Source of the DNA: Pseudomonas triticifolii
GTDB taxonomy: Bacteria; Pseudomonadota; Gammaproteobacteria; Pseudomonadales; Pseudomonadaceae
Direction of reading: 5' to 3'
Length of the DNA: 64,000 nt
Assembly: GCF_014358015.1 (NCBI RefSeq)
Contig: NZ_JACONV010000002.1
Coordinates: forward strand, 1-64,000
Part shown: piece by piece, positions 17,872 through 26,608 of the stretch
How positions within the stretch are numbered: position 1 is the stretch's first letter
Layout of the letters: the number at the start of each line of letters is the position of its first letter
Notes under the pieces: generated by a model
The model's input: the letters and a program-made list of their open reading frames with translations, nothing else
Database searches by the model: none
Told to the model about the DNA's origin: nothing
Position numbers and translations under genes: made by a program

Positions 17872-18939
17872 ATGAAACATCTTTTGTTGGCATCACTCCT
17901 CGGTTCAGCCATCGCCCTGAGCACGGCGGCCATGGCTGCGGACACAGACCTCAAGACCCTGGAAGCAGCCGCCAAGACCGAAGGCGCGATCAATAGCGTC
18001 GGCATGCCCGATGACTGGGCGAACTGGAAAGGCACCTGGACTGATCTGGAAGCCAAGTACGGTCTCAAGCACATGGACACCGACATGAGTTCGGCGCAGG
18101 AAGTGGCCAAGTTCGATGCGGAAAAAGACAACGCCAGCGCTGACATCGGCGACGTGGGTGCCGCCTTCGGACCTATCGCCGTCGCCAAAGGCGTTACCCA
18201 GCCTTACAAGCCAAGCACCTGGAGCCAGGTTCCAGACTGGGCCAAGGACAAGGAAGGCCACTGGGCCCTGGCCTACACCGGCACCATCGCGTTTATCGTC
18301 AACAAGAACCTGCTGCACGGATCGGAAATCCCGAAAACCTGGGCTGACCTGAAAACCGGCAAGTACAAAGTGTCGATCGGTGACGTGAGCACCGCAGCAC
18401 AGGCCGCCAACGGCGTTCTGGCCGCGTCCTTCGCCATGAAGGGCGACGAGACCAACATCGAGCCAGGCCTGCAACTGTTCACCGAACTTGCCAAACAGAA
18501 ACGTCTGTCGCTGGCCAACCCGACCATCCAGACCATCGAAAAAGGTGAAGTCGAAGTGGGCGTGGTCTGGGACTTCAACGGCCTGAGCTACAAGGCCAAG
18601 ATGGCCAAGCCTGATGATTACGTGGTGCTGATCCCATCCGACGGCTCGGTGATTTCCGGTTACACCACCATCATCAACAAGTACGCCAAACACCCGAACG
18701 CAGCCAAGCTGACCCGCGAATACATCTTCAGCGATGCAGGCCAGATCAACCTGGCCAAGGGCAACGCACGTCCGATTCGTGCCGAGCACATCAAGCTGCC
18801 TGAAGACGTGAAGGCCAAACTGCTGCCCGACGAGCAGTACAAAAACGTGACGCCGATCAAGAACGCTGAAGCCTGGGAAAAAACCTCCAAGTCGCTGCCT
18901 CAGAAGTGGAACGAGCAAGTCATCATCGAGATGAACTGA
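17872..18939 (+). CDS. Periplasmic ABC substrate-binding protein (PotD/Fbp-like class)
   Basis: A 355-residue extracellular binding protein with a signal peptide (MKHLLLASLLGSAIALSTAAMAAD). The SBP type II fold is suggested by INSVGMPDDWANW at the start of the mature part, VAKFDAEKDNASADIGDVG, and EVGVVWDFNGLSYKAK, a layout shared with iron, polyamine and 2-aminoethylphosphonate binding proteins. It is the first gene of an operon with hydrolase, two permeases, ATPase and HAD phosphatase. Ligand unknown; an organophosphate or phosphonate is inferred from the neighbours. The ATG is preceded by AGGAG. Confidence 0.88.
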   Translation: MKHLLLASLLGSAIALSTAAMAADTDLKTLEAAAKTEGAINSVGMPDDWANWKGTWTDLEAKYGLKHMDTDMSSAQEVAKFDAEKDNASADIGDVGAAFGPIAVAKGVTQPYKPSTWSQVPDWAKDKEGHWALAYTGTIAFIVNKNLLHGSEIPKTWADLKTGKYKVSIGDVSTAAQAANGVLAASFAMKGDETNIEPGLQLFTELAKQKRLSLANPTIQTIEKGEVEVGVVWDFNGLSYKAKMAKPDDYVVLIPSDGSVISGYTTIINKYAKHPNAAKLTREYIFSDAGQINLAKGNARPIRAEHIKLPEDVKAKLLPDEQYKNVTPIKNAEAWEKTSKSLPQKWNEQVIIEMN

Positions 18940-19038
18940 CCCGTCCCGCGACTCAACACTGAGGTCGCACCGCACGCACGGGTGAGTCCATTCGCCCGTG
19001 CGTGATCCTGTCTTACTCTGCGTGCAAGCGAGTTGCTC

Positions 19039-19845
19039 ATGAAACACAACGTCATTCTCGTCGTGCTCGATGGCCTCAACTACGACGTGGCCCGGCATGC
19101 GATGGGCCATCTTCAGGCCTGGCATGCCGCCGGACGCGCAGCGCTGTACAAGCTGGAGTGCGAGCTGCCCGCGCTTTCACGTCCGCTGTACGAGTGCATC
19201 ATGACCGGTGTCGCGCCCATCGAAAGCGGCATTGTTCATAACAACGTTTCGCGCCTGTCCCGTGAGCGCAGCGTGTTCCATTATGCCCGCGATGCCGGAC
19301 TGAGTACGGCAGCCGCCGCTTACCACTGGGTCAGCGAGCTGTACAACCGCACGCCGTTTAACGCAGCGCGCGACCGTCACACCGATGCACCGCAGCTGCC
19401 GATCCAGCATGGGCTGTTCTATTGGGTCGATCACTACCCTGATTCGCACCTGTTCGCCGATGCCGAGAGCCTGCGCCTGAAACATGCACCTGACTTTCTG
19501 CTGATCCACCCCATGAACATCGACGATGCCGGGCACAAGCACGGCCTCGATACGCCGCAGTACCGCAACAGTGCACGCAGCGCCGACATCATCCTGGCCG
19601 ACTACCTGCAAGGCTGGCTGGACGGCGGCTATCAGGTACTGATCACTGCCGACCACGGCATGAACAACGACCGCTCGCACAATGGCCTGCTTCCTGAGGA
19701 ACGCGAAGTGCCGCTGTTCGTGCTGGGTGAAGCCTTCAGCCTGGACCCGGACGCCAAGCCACGCCAGACCGACCTGTGCGGCACGATCTGCGAACTGCTC
19801 GGCGTGCCGCACGACAAACCCGTCTGCCGGGAGATGCTCAATTGA
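19039..19845 (+). CDS. Cytoplasmic alkaline phosphatase superfamily hydrolase (NPP/phosphodiesterase-like)
   Basis: A 268-residue AlkP-superfamily enzyme. Metal and nucleophile positions are readable: Asp11 in VLDGLN, Ser47 in PALSRPLYECIMTG at the place of the NPP Thr nucleophile, the NIDDAGHKHG motif (Asp, His, His) and ADHGMN (Asp, His). This is the pattern of two-zinc nucleotide pyrophosphatase/phosphodiesterases and phosphonoacetate hydrolase. There is no signal peptide, so the substrate must be imported first, which fits its place inside a transporter operon. Start at ATG 19039 rather than TTG 19033. Its stop overlaps the next gene (TTGA). Exact reaction unknown. Confidence 0.82.
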   Translation: MKHNVILVVLDGLNYDVARHAMGHLQAWHAAGRAALYKLECELPALSRPLYECIMTGVAPIESGIVHNNVSRLSRERSVFHYARDAGLSTAAAAYHWVSELYNRTPFNAARDRHTDAPQLPIQHGLFYWVDHYPDSHLFADAESLRLKHAPDFLLIHPMNIDDAGHKHGLDTPQYRNSARSADIILADYLQGWLDGGYQVLITADHGMNNDRSHNGLLPEEREVPLFVLGEAFSLDPDAKPRQTDLCGTICELLGVPHDKPVCREMLN

Positions 19846-20684
19846 CCACCTTTAGCCGAGGCAAGTGGCTGGCGCTGTTGTGCCTGGTGCCGTTTGCGCT
19901 GTTTTTCATCGTGTTTCAGATCGCCCCGCTGTTATGGGTGGCGATCCACAGCGTGCAAAGCGACAGCGGCTGGGGCCTGGAAAACTTCAGCAAGGCCTTC
20001 AATTCGCGCTTCTATCGACAGGCCATACAGTTCAGTCTGGAGATCAGTTTCTGGTCGAGCCTGTTCGGCATTCTGATTTCGATCCTGGGCGCCTATTCAC
20101 TGCGCAAGGTGAATTCGCGACTGCGCGACTTTGTGAATTCGTTCGCCAACATGACCAGCAACTTCGCCGGTGTTCCGCTGGCGTTCGCGTTCATCATCCT
20201 GTTGGGTTTCAACGGCGCGCTGACCTTGATCCTGAAAGACGCCGGGATCATCGATGACTTCAACCTGTACTCCAAGACCGGCCTGATCATTCTCTACACC
20301 TACTTCCAGATTCCGCTCGGCGTTCTGCTGTTGTACCCGGCGTTCGATGCCGTGCGCGAAGACTGGAACGAATCGGCCGCCCTGTTGGGTGCCAGCAGCT
20401 TCCAGTTCTGGCGCTACATCGGTCTGCCCGTACTGACACCTGCGCTACTGGGCACTTTCGTCATTCTGCTGGCCAATGCCCTGGGGGCTTACGCCACGGT
20501 CTATGCGCTGACGACGGGTAACTTCAACGTACTGCCGATTCGCATCGCGGCCATGGTGGCGGGCGATATCACGCTCGATCCGAACATGGCCAGTGCGCTG
20601 GCGATGATCCTGGTAGGACTCATGACCCTGGTGACGTTGATCCATCAGTGGCTGTTGAAAAGGAGCTACCATGTCTCGCGTTGA
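19842..20684 (+). CDS. ABC transporter permease, first subunit
   Basis: A 280-residue permease with six membrane helices and the EAA loop around ESAALLGASSFQFWRYIGLPVL, which contacts the ATPase. The start is TTG at 19842, overlapping the stop of the hydrolase gene by 3 bases; no ATG gives the hydrophobic N-terminus (TTFSRGKWLALLCLVPFALF) directly. It overlaps the second permease by 14 bases. Forms a heterodimeric channel with it. Confidence 0.88.
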   Translation: MTTFSRGKWLALLCLVPFALFFIVFQIAPLLWVAIHSVQSDSGWGLENFSKAFNSRFYRQAIQFSLEISFWSSLFGILISILGAYSLRKVNSRLRDFVNSFANMTSNFAGVPLAFAFIILLGFNGALTLILKDAGIIDDFNLYSKTGLIILYTYFQIPLGVLLLYPAFDAVREDWNESAALLGASSFQFWRYIGLPVLTPALLGTFVILLANALGAYATVYALTTGNFNVLPIRIAAMVAGDITLDPNMASALAMILVGLMTLVTLIHQWLLKRSYHVSR

Positions 20685-21468
20685 AAAAGGGCCCGCCGGG
20701 GTCTACCACAAGACCGTGGTTTACCTGCTGTTTCTGATCCTTCTGCTGCCGCTGGCCGGCACGTTCCTGTACTCGATTGCCACCAGTTGGTCGGCAACCA
20801 TTCTGCCCAGCGGCCTCACCTTCAAATGGTACGTGGCGCTGTGGAGCGACCCGCGCTTTTTGGCCGCCTTCGGGCAGTCGCTGCTGGTCTGTGTCGGTGC
20901 GCTGGTCCTCTCCGTGGTGCTGATTCTGCCGCTGCTGTTCGTGGTGCATTACCACTTCCCGCGCCTCGACGGCGTAATGAACATCCTGATCCTGCTGCCC
21001 TTCGCGGTGCCACCTGTGGTGTCGTCGGTGGGCCTGCTGCAACTGTATGGCTCAGGCCCGATGGCGATGGTCGGCACGCCATGGATTCTGATCGGCTGCT
21101 ACTTCACCGTTGCCCTGCCCTTCATGTACCGCGCCATCACCAACAACCTGCAGGCGATCAACCTGACCGACCTGATGGACAGTGCACAGTTACTGGGTGC
21201 CAGCACCTGGCAGGCTGCGTTTCTGGTGGTACTGCCCAACCTGCGCAAAGGCCTGATGATTGCCCTGCTGCTGTCGTTCTCCTTCCTGTTCGGCGAATTC
21301 GTGTTCGCCAACCTGCTCGTCGGCACACGCTACGAAACCCTGCAGGTCTACCTGAACAACATGCGCAACAGCAGTGGCCACTTCAACAGCGCACTGGTGA
21401 TTTCCTACTTCCTCTTCGTGCTGGTGCTGACCTGGGCCGCCAATCGACTGAACAAGGACAAAGACTGA
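20671..21468 (+). CDS. ABC transporter permease, second subunit
   Basis: A 265-residue BPD-type permease with six helices and EAA-like loop around DSAQLLGASTWQAAFLVVLPNLRKG. Its ATG at 20671 follows AAGGAG within the end of the previous gene. Partner of the preceding permease; one base separates its stop from the ATPase gene start. Confidence 0.9.
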   Translation: MSRVEKGPAGVYHKTVVYLLFLILLLPLAGTFLYSIATSWSATILPSGLTFKWYVALWSDPRFLAAFGQSLLVCVGALVLSVVLILPLLFVVHYHFPRLDGVMNILILLPFAVPPVVSSVGLLQLYGSGPMAMVGTPWILIGCYFTVALPFMYRAITNNLQAINLTDLMDSAQLLGASTWQAAFLVVLPNLRKGLMIALLLSFSFLFGEFVFANLLVGTRYETLQVYLNNMRNSSGHFNSALVISYFLFVLVLTWAANRLNKDKD

Positions 21469-21469
21469 T

Positions 21470-22459
21470 ATGAGTTTTGTCAGCATTGAAAACCTGCAGA
21501 AAAGCTACGCCAGCACGGCGGTGTTCAGCGACATCAACTGCAGCATCGGAAAAGGCGAGTTCGTCACCCTGCTCGGCCCGTCTGGCTGTGGCAAGTCTAC
21601 GTTGCTTCGCTGCATCGCCGGCCTGACGTCGGTCAACAGCGGTCGCATCCTGCTGGACGGCCAGGACCTGGTTCCGCTGACGCCACAGAAGCGCAACATC
21701 GGTATGGTGTTCCAGAGCTACGCGCTGTTTCCCAACATGACCGTGGAGCAGAACGTCGCCTTCGGCCTGCGCATGCAGAAAGTCAGCACCGACGACAGCC
21801 AGAAGCGGGTCGCGGAGATTCTCAAGCTGGTCGAACTGCAGGACTTCGCCAAGCGCTATCCGCATCAGATGTCCGGCGGCCAATGCCAGCGCGTGGCTCT
21901 GGCTCGCTCACTGGTGACCCGCCCACGTCTGTTGTTGCTGGATGAGCCGCTGTCGGCACTGGATGCGCGGATTCGCAAACACCTGCGCGAACAGATTCGT
22001 GCGATCCAGCGCGAGTTGGGCCTGACCACTATTTTCGTGACCCACGATCAGGAAGAGGCGCTGACCATGTCAGACCGCATCTTTCTGATGAATCAGGGCC
22101 GTATCGTGCAGAGCGGTGATGCCGAAACCTTGTACACCGCGCCAGTGGACGCGTTCGCCGCAGGCTTCATCGGCAACTACAACCTGCTGGAAGCCGACGA
22201 CGCCAGCCGCCTGATGCAGCGCCCGATCAACAGCCGCATCGCGATTCGCCCGGAATCGATTCAACTGAGCCTGACCGGCGAACTGGAAGGCCAAGTGCGC
22301 AGTCACAGCCTGCTGGGCAACGTCATTCGTTACCGCGTGCAGGCGCGCGGTGTGGAATTGGTGGTCGACGTACTCAACCGCAGCGCGGATGATCTGCACC
22401 CCGACGGCCGCCGGGTGACGTTGAATATCGAGCCCTCGGCGCTGTGCCCGGTGGCTTGA
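21470..22459 (+). CDS. ABC transporter ATP-binding protein (CUT/POT type)
   Basis: A 329-residue ATPase with Walker A GPSGCGKST (residues 37-45), Q-loop VFQSYALFPN, signature MSGGQCQRVALARS, Walker B LLLLDEPLSALD and H-loop VTHDQEEALT, then a C-terminal TOBE-like domain from about residue 240. This architecture is that of the polyamine, iron and 2-aminoethylphosphonate importer ATPases (PotA/FbpC/PhnT class). It powers uptake by the two preceding permeases. Confidence 0.92.
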   Translation: MSFVSIENLQKSYASTAVFSDINCSIGKGEFVTLLGPSGCGKSTLLRCIAGLTSVNSGRILLDGQDLVPLTPQKRNIGMVFQSYALFPNMTVEQNVAFGLRMQKVSTDDSQKRVAEILKLVELQDFAKRYPHQMSGGQCQRVALARSLVTRPRLLLLDEPLSALDARIRKHLREQIRAIQRELGLTTIFVTHDQEEALTMSDRIFLMNQGRIVQSGDAETLYTAPVDAFAAGFIGNYNLLEADDASRLMQRPINSRIAIRPESIQLSLTGELEGQVRSHSLLGNVIRYRVQARGVELVVDVLNRSADDLHPDGRRVTLNIEPSALCPVA

Positions 22460-22486
22460 CCGACAACTGATTTAAGGATGTACGCA

Positions 22487-23140
22487 ATGGCTTTAGCAAT
22501 TTTCGACCTGGATGAGACCCTGATCGGCGGCGACTGCGCCACCCTGTGGAGCGAGCAGATGGGCCGCCTCGGCTGGGTCGATCCGGTGTCGTTCATGCAG
22601 CGTAACGACGAGCTGATGGCCGCCTACAGCGCCGGGAAGCTGGCAATGGAAGAGTACATGGCGTTCAGCCTGGAGCCGATGGCTGGCCGCACCCCGGAGG
22701 AAATCGATCACCTGGTCGGCCCTTGGGTAGAAGACGTGATCGAGCCGATCATCTACAGCGATGCGTGCAAATGCATCGCCCGGCATCGCGCCAATGGCGA
22801 CCGGATTCTGGTGATCTCTGCGTCGGGCGTGCACCTGGTCAAGCCGATTGCCGAACGTCTGGGCATCGACGAAGTGCTGGGCATCGAACTGGATGTGCAA
22901 CACGGCGTTTACAGCGGCGCCACAGTCGGCGTGCTGACGTACCGCGAAGGCAAGATCACCCGCCTGATGGAGTGGCTGGACGCCGAAGGGGAAAACCTGG
23001 AGGGGGCAAGTTTCTATTCCGACTCGCGCAACGACCTGCCGCTGCTGCTCAAGGTCGACCATCCCAACGTGGTCAACCCTGACCCTACGCTGCTCGAACA
23101 TGCCCAGAAAGCCGGATGGCCGGTGCACAGCTGGAGCTGA
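22487..23140 (+). CDS. HAD-IB family hydrolase (phosphoserine phosphatase-like)
   Basis: A 217-residue haloacid dehalogenase-fold phosphatase. Motif I is IFDLDETL (Asp7 nucleophile, Asp9 general acid), motif II VISASGVH, and the Mg site is SDSRNDLPLL. Long C1 cap as in the SerB-related IB group. Last gene of the transporter operon; the logical role is to release phosphate from the product of the AlkP-type enzyme, which would complete cytoplasmic use of the imported compound. The ATG at 22487 is preferred over 22478 because AAGGA at 22474 is then properly spaced. Confidence 0.87.
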   Translation: MALAIFDLDETLIGGDCATLWSEQMGRLGWVDPVSFMQRNDELMAAYSAGKLAMEEYMAFSLEPMAGRTPEEIDHLVGPWVEDVIEPIIYSDACKCIARHRANGDRILVISASGVHLVKPIAERLGIDEVLGIELDVQHGVYSGATVGVLTYREGKITRLMEWLDAEGENLEGASFYSDSRNDLPLLLKVDHPNVVNPDPTLLEHAQKAGWPVHSWS

Positions 23141-23154
23141 GGGCTCATCAAAGA

Positions 23155-23182
23155 AACACGGCCCCCTGATGGGAGGCCGTTT
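23155..23182 (+). terminator. Terminator-like hairpin after the HAD gene
   Basis: ACGGCC / GGCCGT with an 11-base loop and a flanking AAAC/GTTT extension; weak T-run. Confidence 0.45.
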
Positions 23183-23231
23183 GCACGCGATGTTTTTTTC
23201 AGTCGACACGTGCAGTGAGTGATCCGACACC

Positions 23232-23254
23232 ATCGCCGGCAAGCCGCCTCGCAC
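23232..23254. repeat. REP-like element
   Basis: ATCGCCGGCAAGCCGCCTCGCAC is the reverse complement form of the REP unit at 15267, with only one or two differences. Located between convergent genes. Confidence 0.65.
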
Positions 23255-23286
23255 AGACGAGTGCTTACCAAGACTCTTTCTGAAAT

Positions 23287-23309
23287 GCGCGGCCCTTCTG
23301 GGCCGCGGT
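23287..23309 (-). terminator. Terminator-like hairpin of the quinone oxidoreductase gene
   Basis: GCGGCCC / GGGCCGC with loop TTCT, immediately after the stop at 23312; followed on the minus strand by ATTTC. Confidence 0.5.
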
Positions 23310-23311
23310 CA

Positions 23312-24274
23312 TCACTTCAGACTTTCGTCGATCACCAGCACGATCTTGCCGGACACCTGATTGGTCGCCAGCTCTTCGAACGCGGCTTCTGCGTCGTTGA
23401 TTGCAAAGGTTTTGGCCAGTTGCGGCTTCAAGCGACCTTCAGTGAACAGCGGCCAGACAAACTGCCCCAGATCACGCAGCAGGTCGGCCTTGAAGGTTTC
23501 GTCACGGCTGCGCAGCGTCGAGCCCATCAGTTGAATCCGTTTGCCCAGCACGTGAGCCAGATCCACCTGCGCCTCGCGCCCGCCCATCGTGCCGATCAGC
23601 ACCCAGCGACTGTCCAGGCCGAGCAGCTTGACGTTCAGCTCGGCGTAATTGCCGCCGACCGGATCGAGAATCACGTCGAACGGTGCAAAATCGTTCAGGC
23701 CTTCCAGACTCTCGCTGCGCACCACGCCGCCCTGCGCACCCAATGCGACGCAATAAGCCAGCCGCTCGGCCGAGCCGACGCTGACCCAGACCGGGCTGCC
23801 GAACGCCTTGCAAAGCTGAATACCGGCTGAACCAACACCACTTGCGCCCGCGTGCAGCAGGACTTTTTCACCGGGCTTCACACCCGCCAGTTGAAACAGG
23901 TTAAGCCAGGCAGTGGCGTAAACCTCGGGGATCGCGGCGGCTTCATGCAGCGACAAACCTTCCGGGACCGGCAGCACATGACGTGCATCGACCACCACCT
24001 CTTCGGCCATCGCCCCGCCCGCCAACAGCGCGCAGACGCGGTCTCCGACCAGCCAGGACGTGCCCGGACCGACTTCAGCAATGACGCCTGAGCACTCCAG
24101 CCCCAGAACCGAGGTGACACCCGGCGGCGGCGGATATTTCCCGGCACGTTGCAACAGATCGGCCCGATTCAAACCCGCCGCAGCGACTTTGATGCGAACC
24201 TGCCCCACATCGAGAGCCGGACTTGGCTCTTCGACCCATTCCACATGTCCTTCAACGCCTTGCAATGCCTTCAC
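23312..24274 (-). CDS. Zinc-less medium-chain NAD(P)H quinone oxidoreductase
   Basis: A 320-residue MDR-superfamily protein of the quinone oxidoreductase (QOR/TP53I3-like) type. It has the GroES-like N-terminal domain, GLECSGVIAEVGPG, the nucleotide-binding LLHAGASGVGSAGIQLCKAFG and lacks the catalytic zinc Cys/His set of alcohol dehydrogenases. It likely reduces quinones or other activated alkenes with NADPH. The start is GTG at 24274, preceded by a strong GGAGG; the frame continues upstream without a better site. It is divergent from prc across 104 bases. Confidence 0.88.
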   Translation of the reverse strand: MKALQGVEGHVEWVEEPSPALDVGQVRIKVAAAGLNRADLLQRAGKYPPPPGVTSVLGLECSGVIAEVGPGTSWLVGDRVCALLAGGAMAEEVVVDARHVLPVPEGLSLHEAAAIPEVYATAWLNLFQLAGVKPGEKVLLHAGASGVGSAGIQLCKAFGSPVWVSVGSAERLAYCVALGAQGGVVRSESLEGLNDFAPFDVILDPVGGNYAELNVKLLGLDSRWVLIGTMGGREAQVDLAHVLGKRIQLMGSTLRSRDETFKADLLRDLGQFVWPLFTEGRLKPQLAKTFAINDAEAAFEELATNQVSGKIVLVIDESLK

Positions 24275-24378
24275 AGTGCCTCCATAGTGAGTCCAGACTG
24301 AGCCCGTGGCTGTTTGCCCGGGCTTTTGCATTATGCGGCCGGGTCCGAAGGAACCGGCGACCTCAAAGACGGCCTAAT

Positions 24379-26493
24379 ATGCGTTATCAATTGTCCTCGC
24401 GTCGAATCAGCATGAAGCAACTATTCCCAAGCTCCGCCCTCGCACTGCTTATCGGCCTCAGCGTATTGCCGATGTCAGCCAGCACTTTTGCCGCCAACAG
24501 CTGGGATAATCTTCAGCCGGATCGCGACGAAGTGGTTGCCAGTCTCAATGTCGTCGAGCTGCTCAAGCGACATCACTACAGCAAGCCGCCGCTGGACGAC
24601 AAGCGTTCGGCCATCATCTATCAGAGCTACATCAAGCAACTGGATCCGTCGCGCAGCTACTTTATGGCCAGCGACATTGCCGAGTTCGACAAATGGCAGT
24701 TCCAGTTCGACGACTTCCTTAAGAGTGGCGACCTGAACCCAGGGTTCACTATTTACAAGCGCTACCTGGACCGCATCAAGGCGCGTCTGGACTTTGCGCT
24801 TGCAGAACTGGCCAAAGGTGTCGACAAGATCGACCTCAATACCAAGGAAACCCTGCTGGTGGACCGCAAGGACGCCGCATGGCCCAAGGACACCGCCGAA
24901 CTCGACGACCTGTGGCGCAAACGCGTCAAGGACGAAGTCCTGCGCCTGAAGATTGCAGGCAAGGACCCGGCGAAGATTCAGGAAACGCTCACCAAGCGCT
25001 ACAAGAATCAGCTGGCTCGTCTGGGCCAGACCCGCGCCGAAGATATCTTCCAGGCGTACATCAACACCTTTGCCATGTCCTACGATCCGCACACCAACTA
25101 CCTGTCGCCAGACAGCGCGGAAAACTTCGACATCAACATGAGCCTGTCGCTGGAAGGCATCGGTGCCGTGTTGCAGAGCGACAACGACAACGTGAAGATC
25201 GTGCGCCTGGTACCGGCAGGTCCTGCGGCCAAGACCAAGCAGGTTGCGCCGGCTGACAAGATCGTTGCGGTTGCCCAGGGCGACAAGGAAATGGTCGATG
25301 TCATCGGCTGGCGTCTGGATGAAGTGGTCAAGCTGATCCGCGGTCCGAAAGGCTCGGTGGTGCGTCTGGAAATCATCCCGGCCAGCAATGCGCCGAATGA
25401 TCAGACCACCAAGATCGTGGCTATCACCCGTGAAGCGGTGAAGCTGGAAGAACAGGCTGCGAAGAAGTCGATCCTGCACTTGAATCAGGATGGCAAGGAT
25501 TACAAGCTGGGCGTCATCGACATCCCCGCCTTCTACCTGGACTTCAAGGCCTACCGTGCCGGCGATCCCGAGTACAAGAGCACTACCCGTGACGTGAAGA
25601 AACTGCTGACCGAGTTGCAGGCCGAGAAGGTCGACGGCGTGGTACTGGATCTGCGTAACAACGGCGGTGGTTCGCTGCAGGAAGCCACCGAGCTGACCAG
25701 TCTGTTCATTGACCGCGGCCCTACCGTGCTGGTGCGTAACGCGGACGGCAAGGTCGATGTTCTGGAAGACGAAGCCAAAGGCGCGTTCTACAAAGGCCCG
25801 ATGGCGCTGTTGGTGAACCGCCTGTCTGCGTCGGCCTCCGAGATTTTCGCGGGTGCCATGCAGGATTACCACCGTGCACTGGTCATCGGCGGACAGACGT
25901 TCGGCAAGGGCACCGTACAGACCATTCAGCCGCTCAACCATGGCGAGCTGAAGCTGACCCTGGCCAAGTTCTACCGCGTTTCCGGGCAGAGTACCCAGCA
26001 TCAGGGCGTGGTGCCGGACATCACCTACCCGTCGCTGATCGACACCAAGGAAATCGGCGAGAGCGCCCTGCCCGAGGCCATGCCGTGGGACAGCATCAAA
26101 CCGGCGATCAAGCCTGCCATCGACCCGTTCAAGCCATTCCTGGCGCAACTCCAGGCCCGTCATGAGGCGCGCTCTGCCAAGGATGCCGAGTTCGTGTTCA
26201 TCGAGGATCGCCTGGCGCTGGCCAAGAAACTCATGAACGAGAAGACCGTCAGCCTCAATGAAGCTGATCGCCGCGCTGAACATGCGTCCATCGAAGGCAA
26301 GCAGCTGGCACTGGAGAACACCCGCCGAAAGGCCAAGGGTGAAGAACCGCTCAAGGAACTGAAGAAAGAGGACGAAGACGCTCTGCCGGTCGAAGACGAA
26401 AAGACCAAGCCGGAAGATGATGCATACCTGTCCGAAACTGGTCGCATCCTGATCGACTATCTAGGCCTCAGCGCTTCAGTTGCAAAGAAATAG
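24379..26493 (+). CDS. prc: Carboxy-terminal (tail-specific) periplasmic protease Prc/Tsp
   Basis: A 704-residue S41 protease with a signal peptide (LALLIGLSVLPMSASTFAA). An N-terminal domain (DUF3340-type ends are split across the protein), a PDZ domain around residues 240-330 (SLEGIGAVLQ, VRLVPAGPAAKTKQV) and the S41 core with VVLDLRNNGGGSL, NRLSASASEIFAGAM (nucleophile Ser) and IGGQTFGKGTVQ (general-base Lys) are visible. Prc trims or degrades periplasmic proteins by their C-termini and in Pseudomonas affects AlgU activation. The start at 24379 is chosen; ATG 24412 is also possible and would give 693 residues, neither has a clear ribosome binding site. Confidence 0.93.
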   Translation: MRYQLSSRRISMKQLFPSSALALLIGLSVLPMSASTFAANSWDNLQPDRDEVVASLNVVELLKRHHYSKPPLDDKRSAIIYQSYIKQLDPSRSYFMASDIAEFDKWQFQFDDFLKSGDLNPGFTIYKRYLDRIKARLDFALAELAKGVDKIDLNTKETLLVDRKDAAWPKDTAELDDLWRKRVKDEVLRLKIAGKDPAKIQETLTKRYKNQLARLGQTRAEDIFQAYINTFAMSYDPHTNYLSPDSAENFDINMSLSLEGIGAVLQSDNDNVKIVRLVPAGPAAKTKQVAPADKIVAVAQGDKEMVDVIGWRLDEVVKLIRGPKGSVVRLEIIPASNAPNDQTTKIVAITREAVKLEEQAAKKSILHLNQDGKDYKLGVIDIPAFYLDFKAYRAGDPEYKSTTRDVKKLLTELQAEKVDGVVLDLRNNGGGSLQEATELTSLFIDRGPTVLVRNADGKVDVLEDEAKGAFYKGPMALLVNRLSASASEIFAGAMQDYHRALVIGGQTFGKGTVQTIQPLNHGELKLTLAKFYRVSGQSTQHQGVVPDITYPSLIDTKEIGESALPEAMPWDSIKPAIKPAIDPFKPFLAQLQARHEARSAKDAEFVFIEDRLALAKKLMNEKTVSLNEADRRAEHASIEGKQLALENTRRKAKGEEPLKELKKEDEDALPVEDEKTKPEDDAYLSETGRILIDYLGLSASVAKK

Positions 26494-26565
26494 GCGGCGT
26501 ATGGCGTTTGATGGCCTATTAGTAGCAACGGTCATCAAACCGTCATGAAGCTGTCGTGAAATAAC

Positions 26566-26597
26566 GGGCTGAACGTGAAGGCGTTCAGCCCTTTTTA
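26566..26597 (+). terminator. Rho-independent terminator after prc
   Basis: GGGCTGAACG / CGTTCAGCCC, ten-base perfect stem, followed by TTTTT. It ends only 12 bases before the next start codon, so the EAL gene must have a promoter inside or just upstream of it. Confidence 0.88.
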
Positions 26598-26608
26598 TTG
26601 CCATCGAG

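Noticed and set aside
24475..26283. Long minus-strand frame (602 codons) opposite prc
   Set aside because: Antisense shadow of a GC-rich gene; no family resemblance, and prc reads as a complete S41 protease with catalytic residues.
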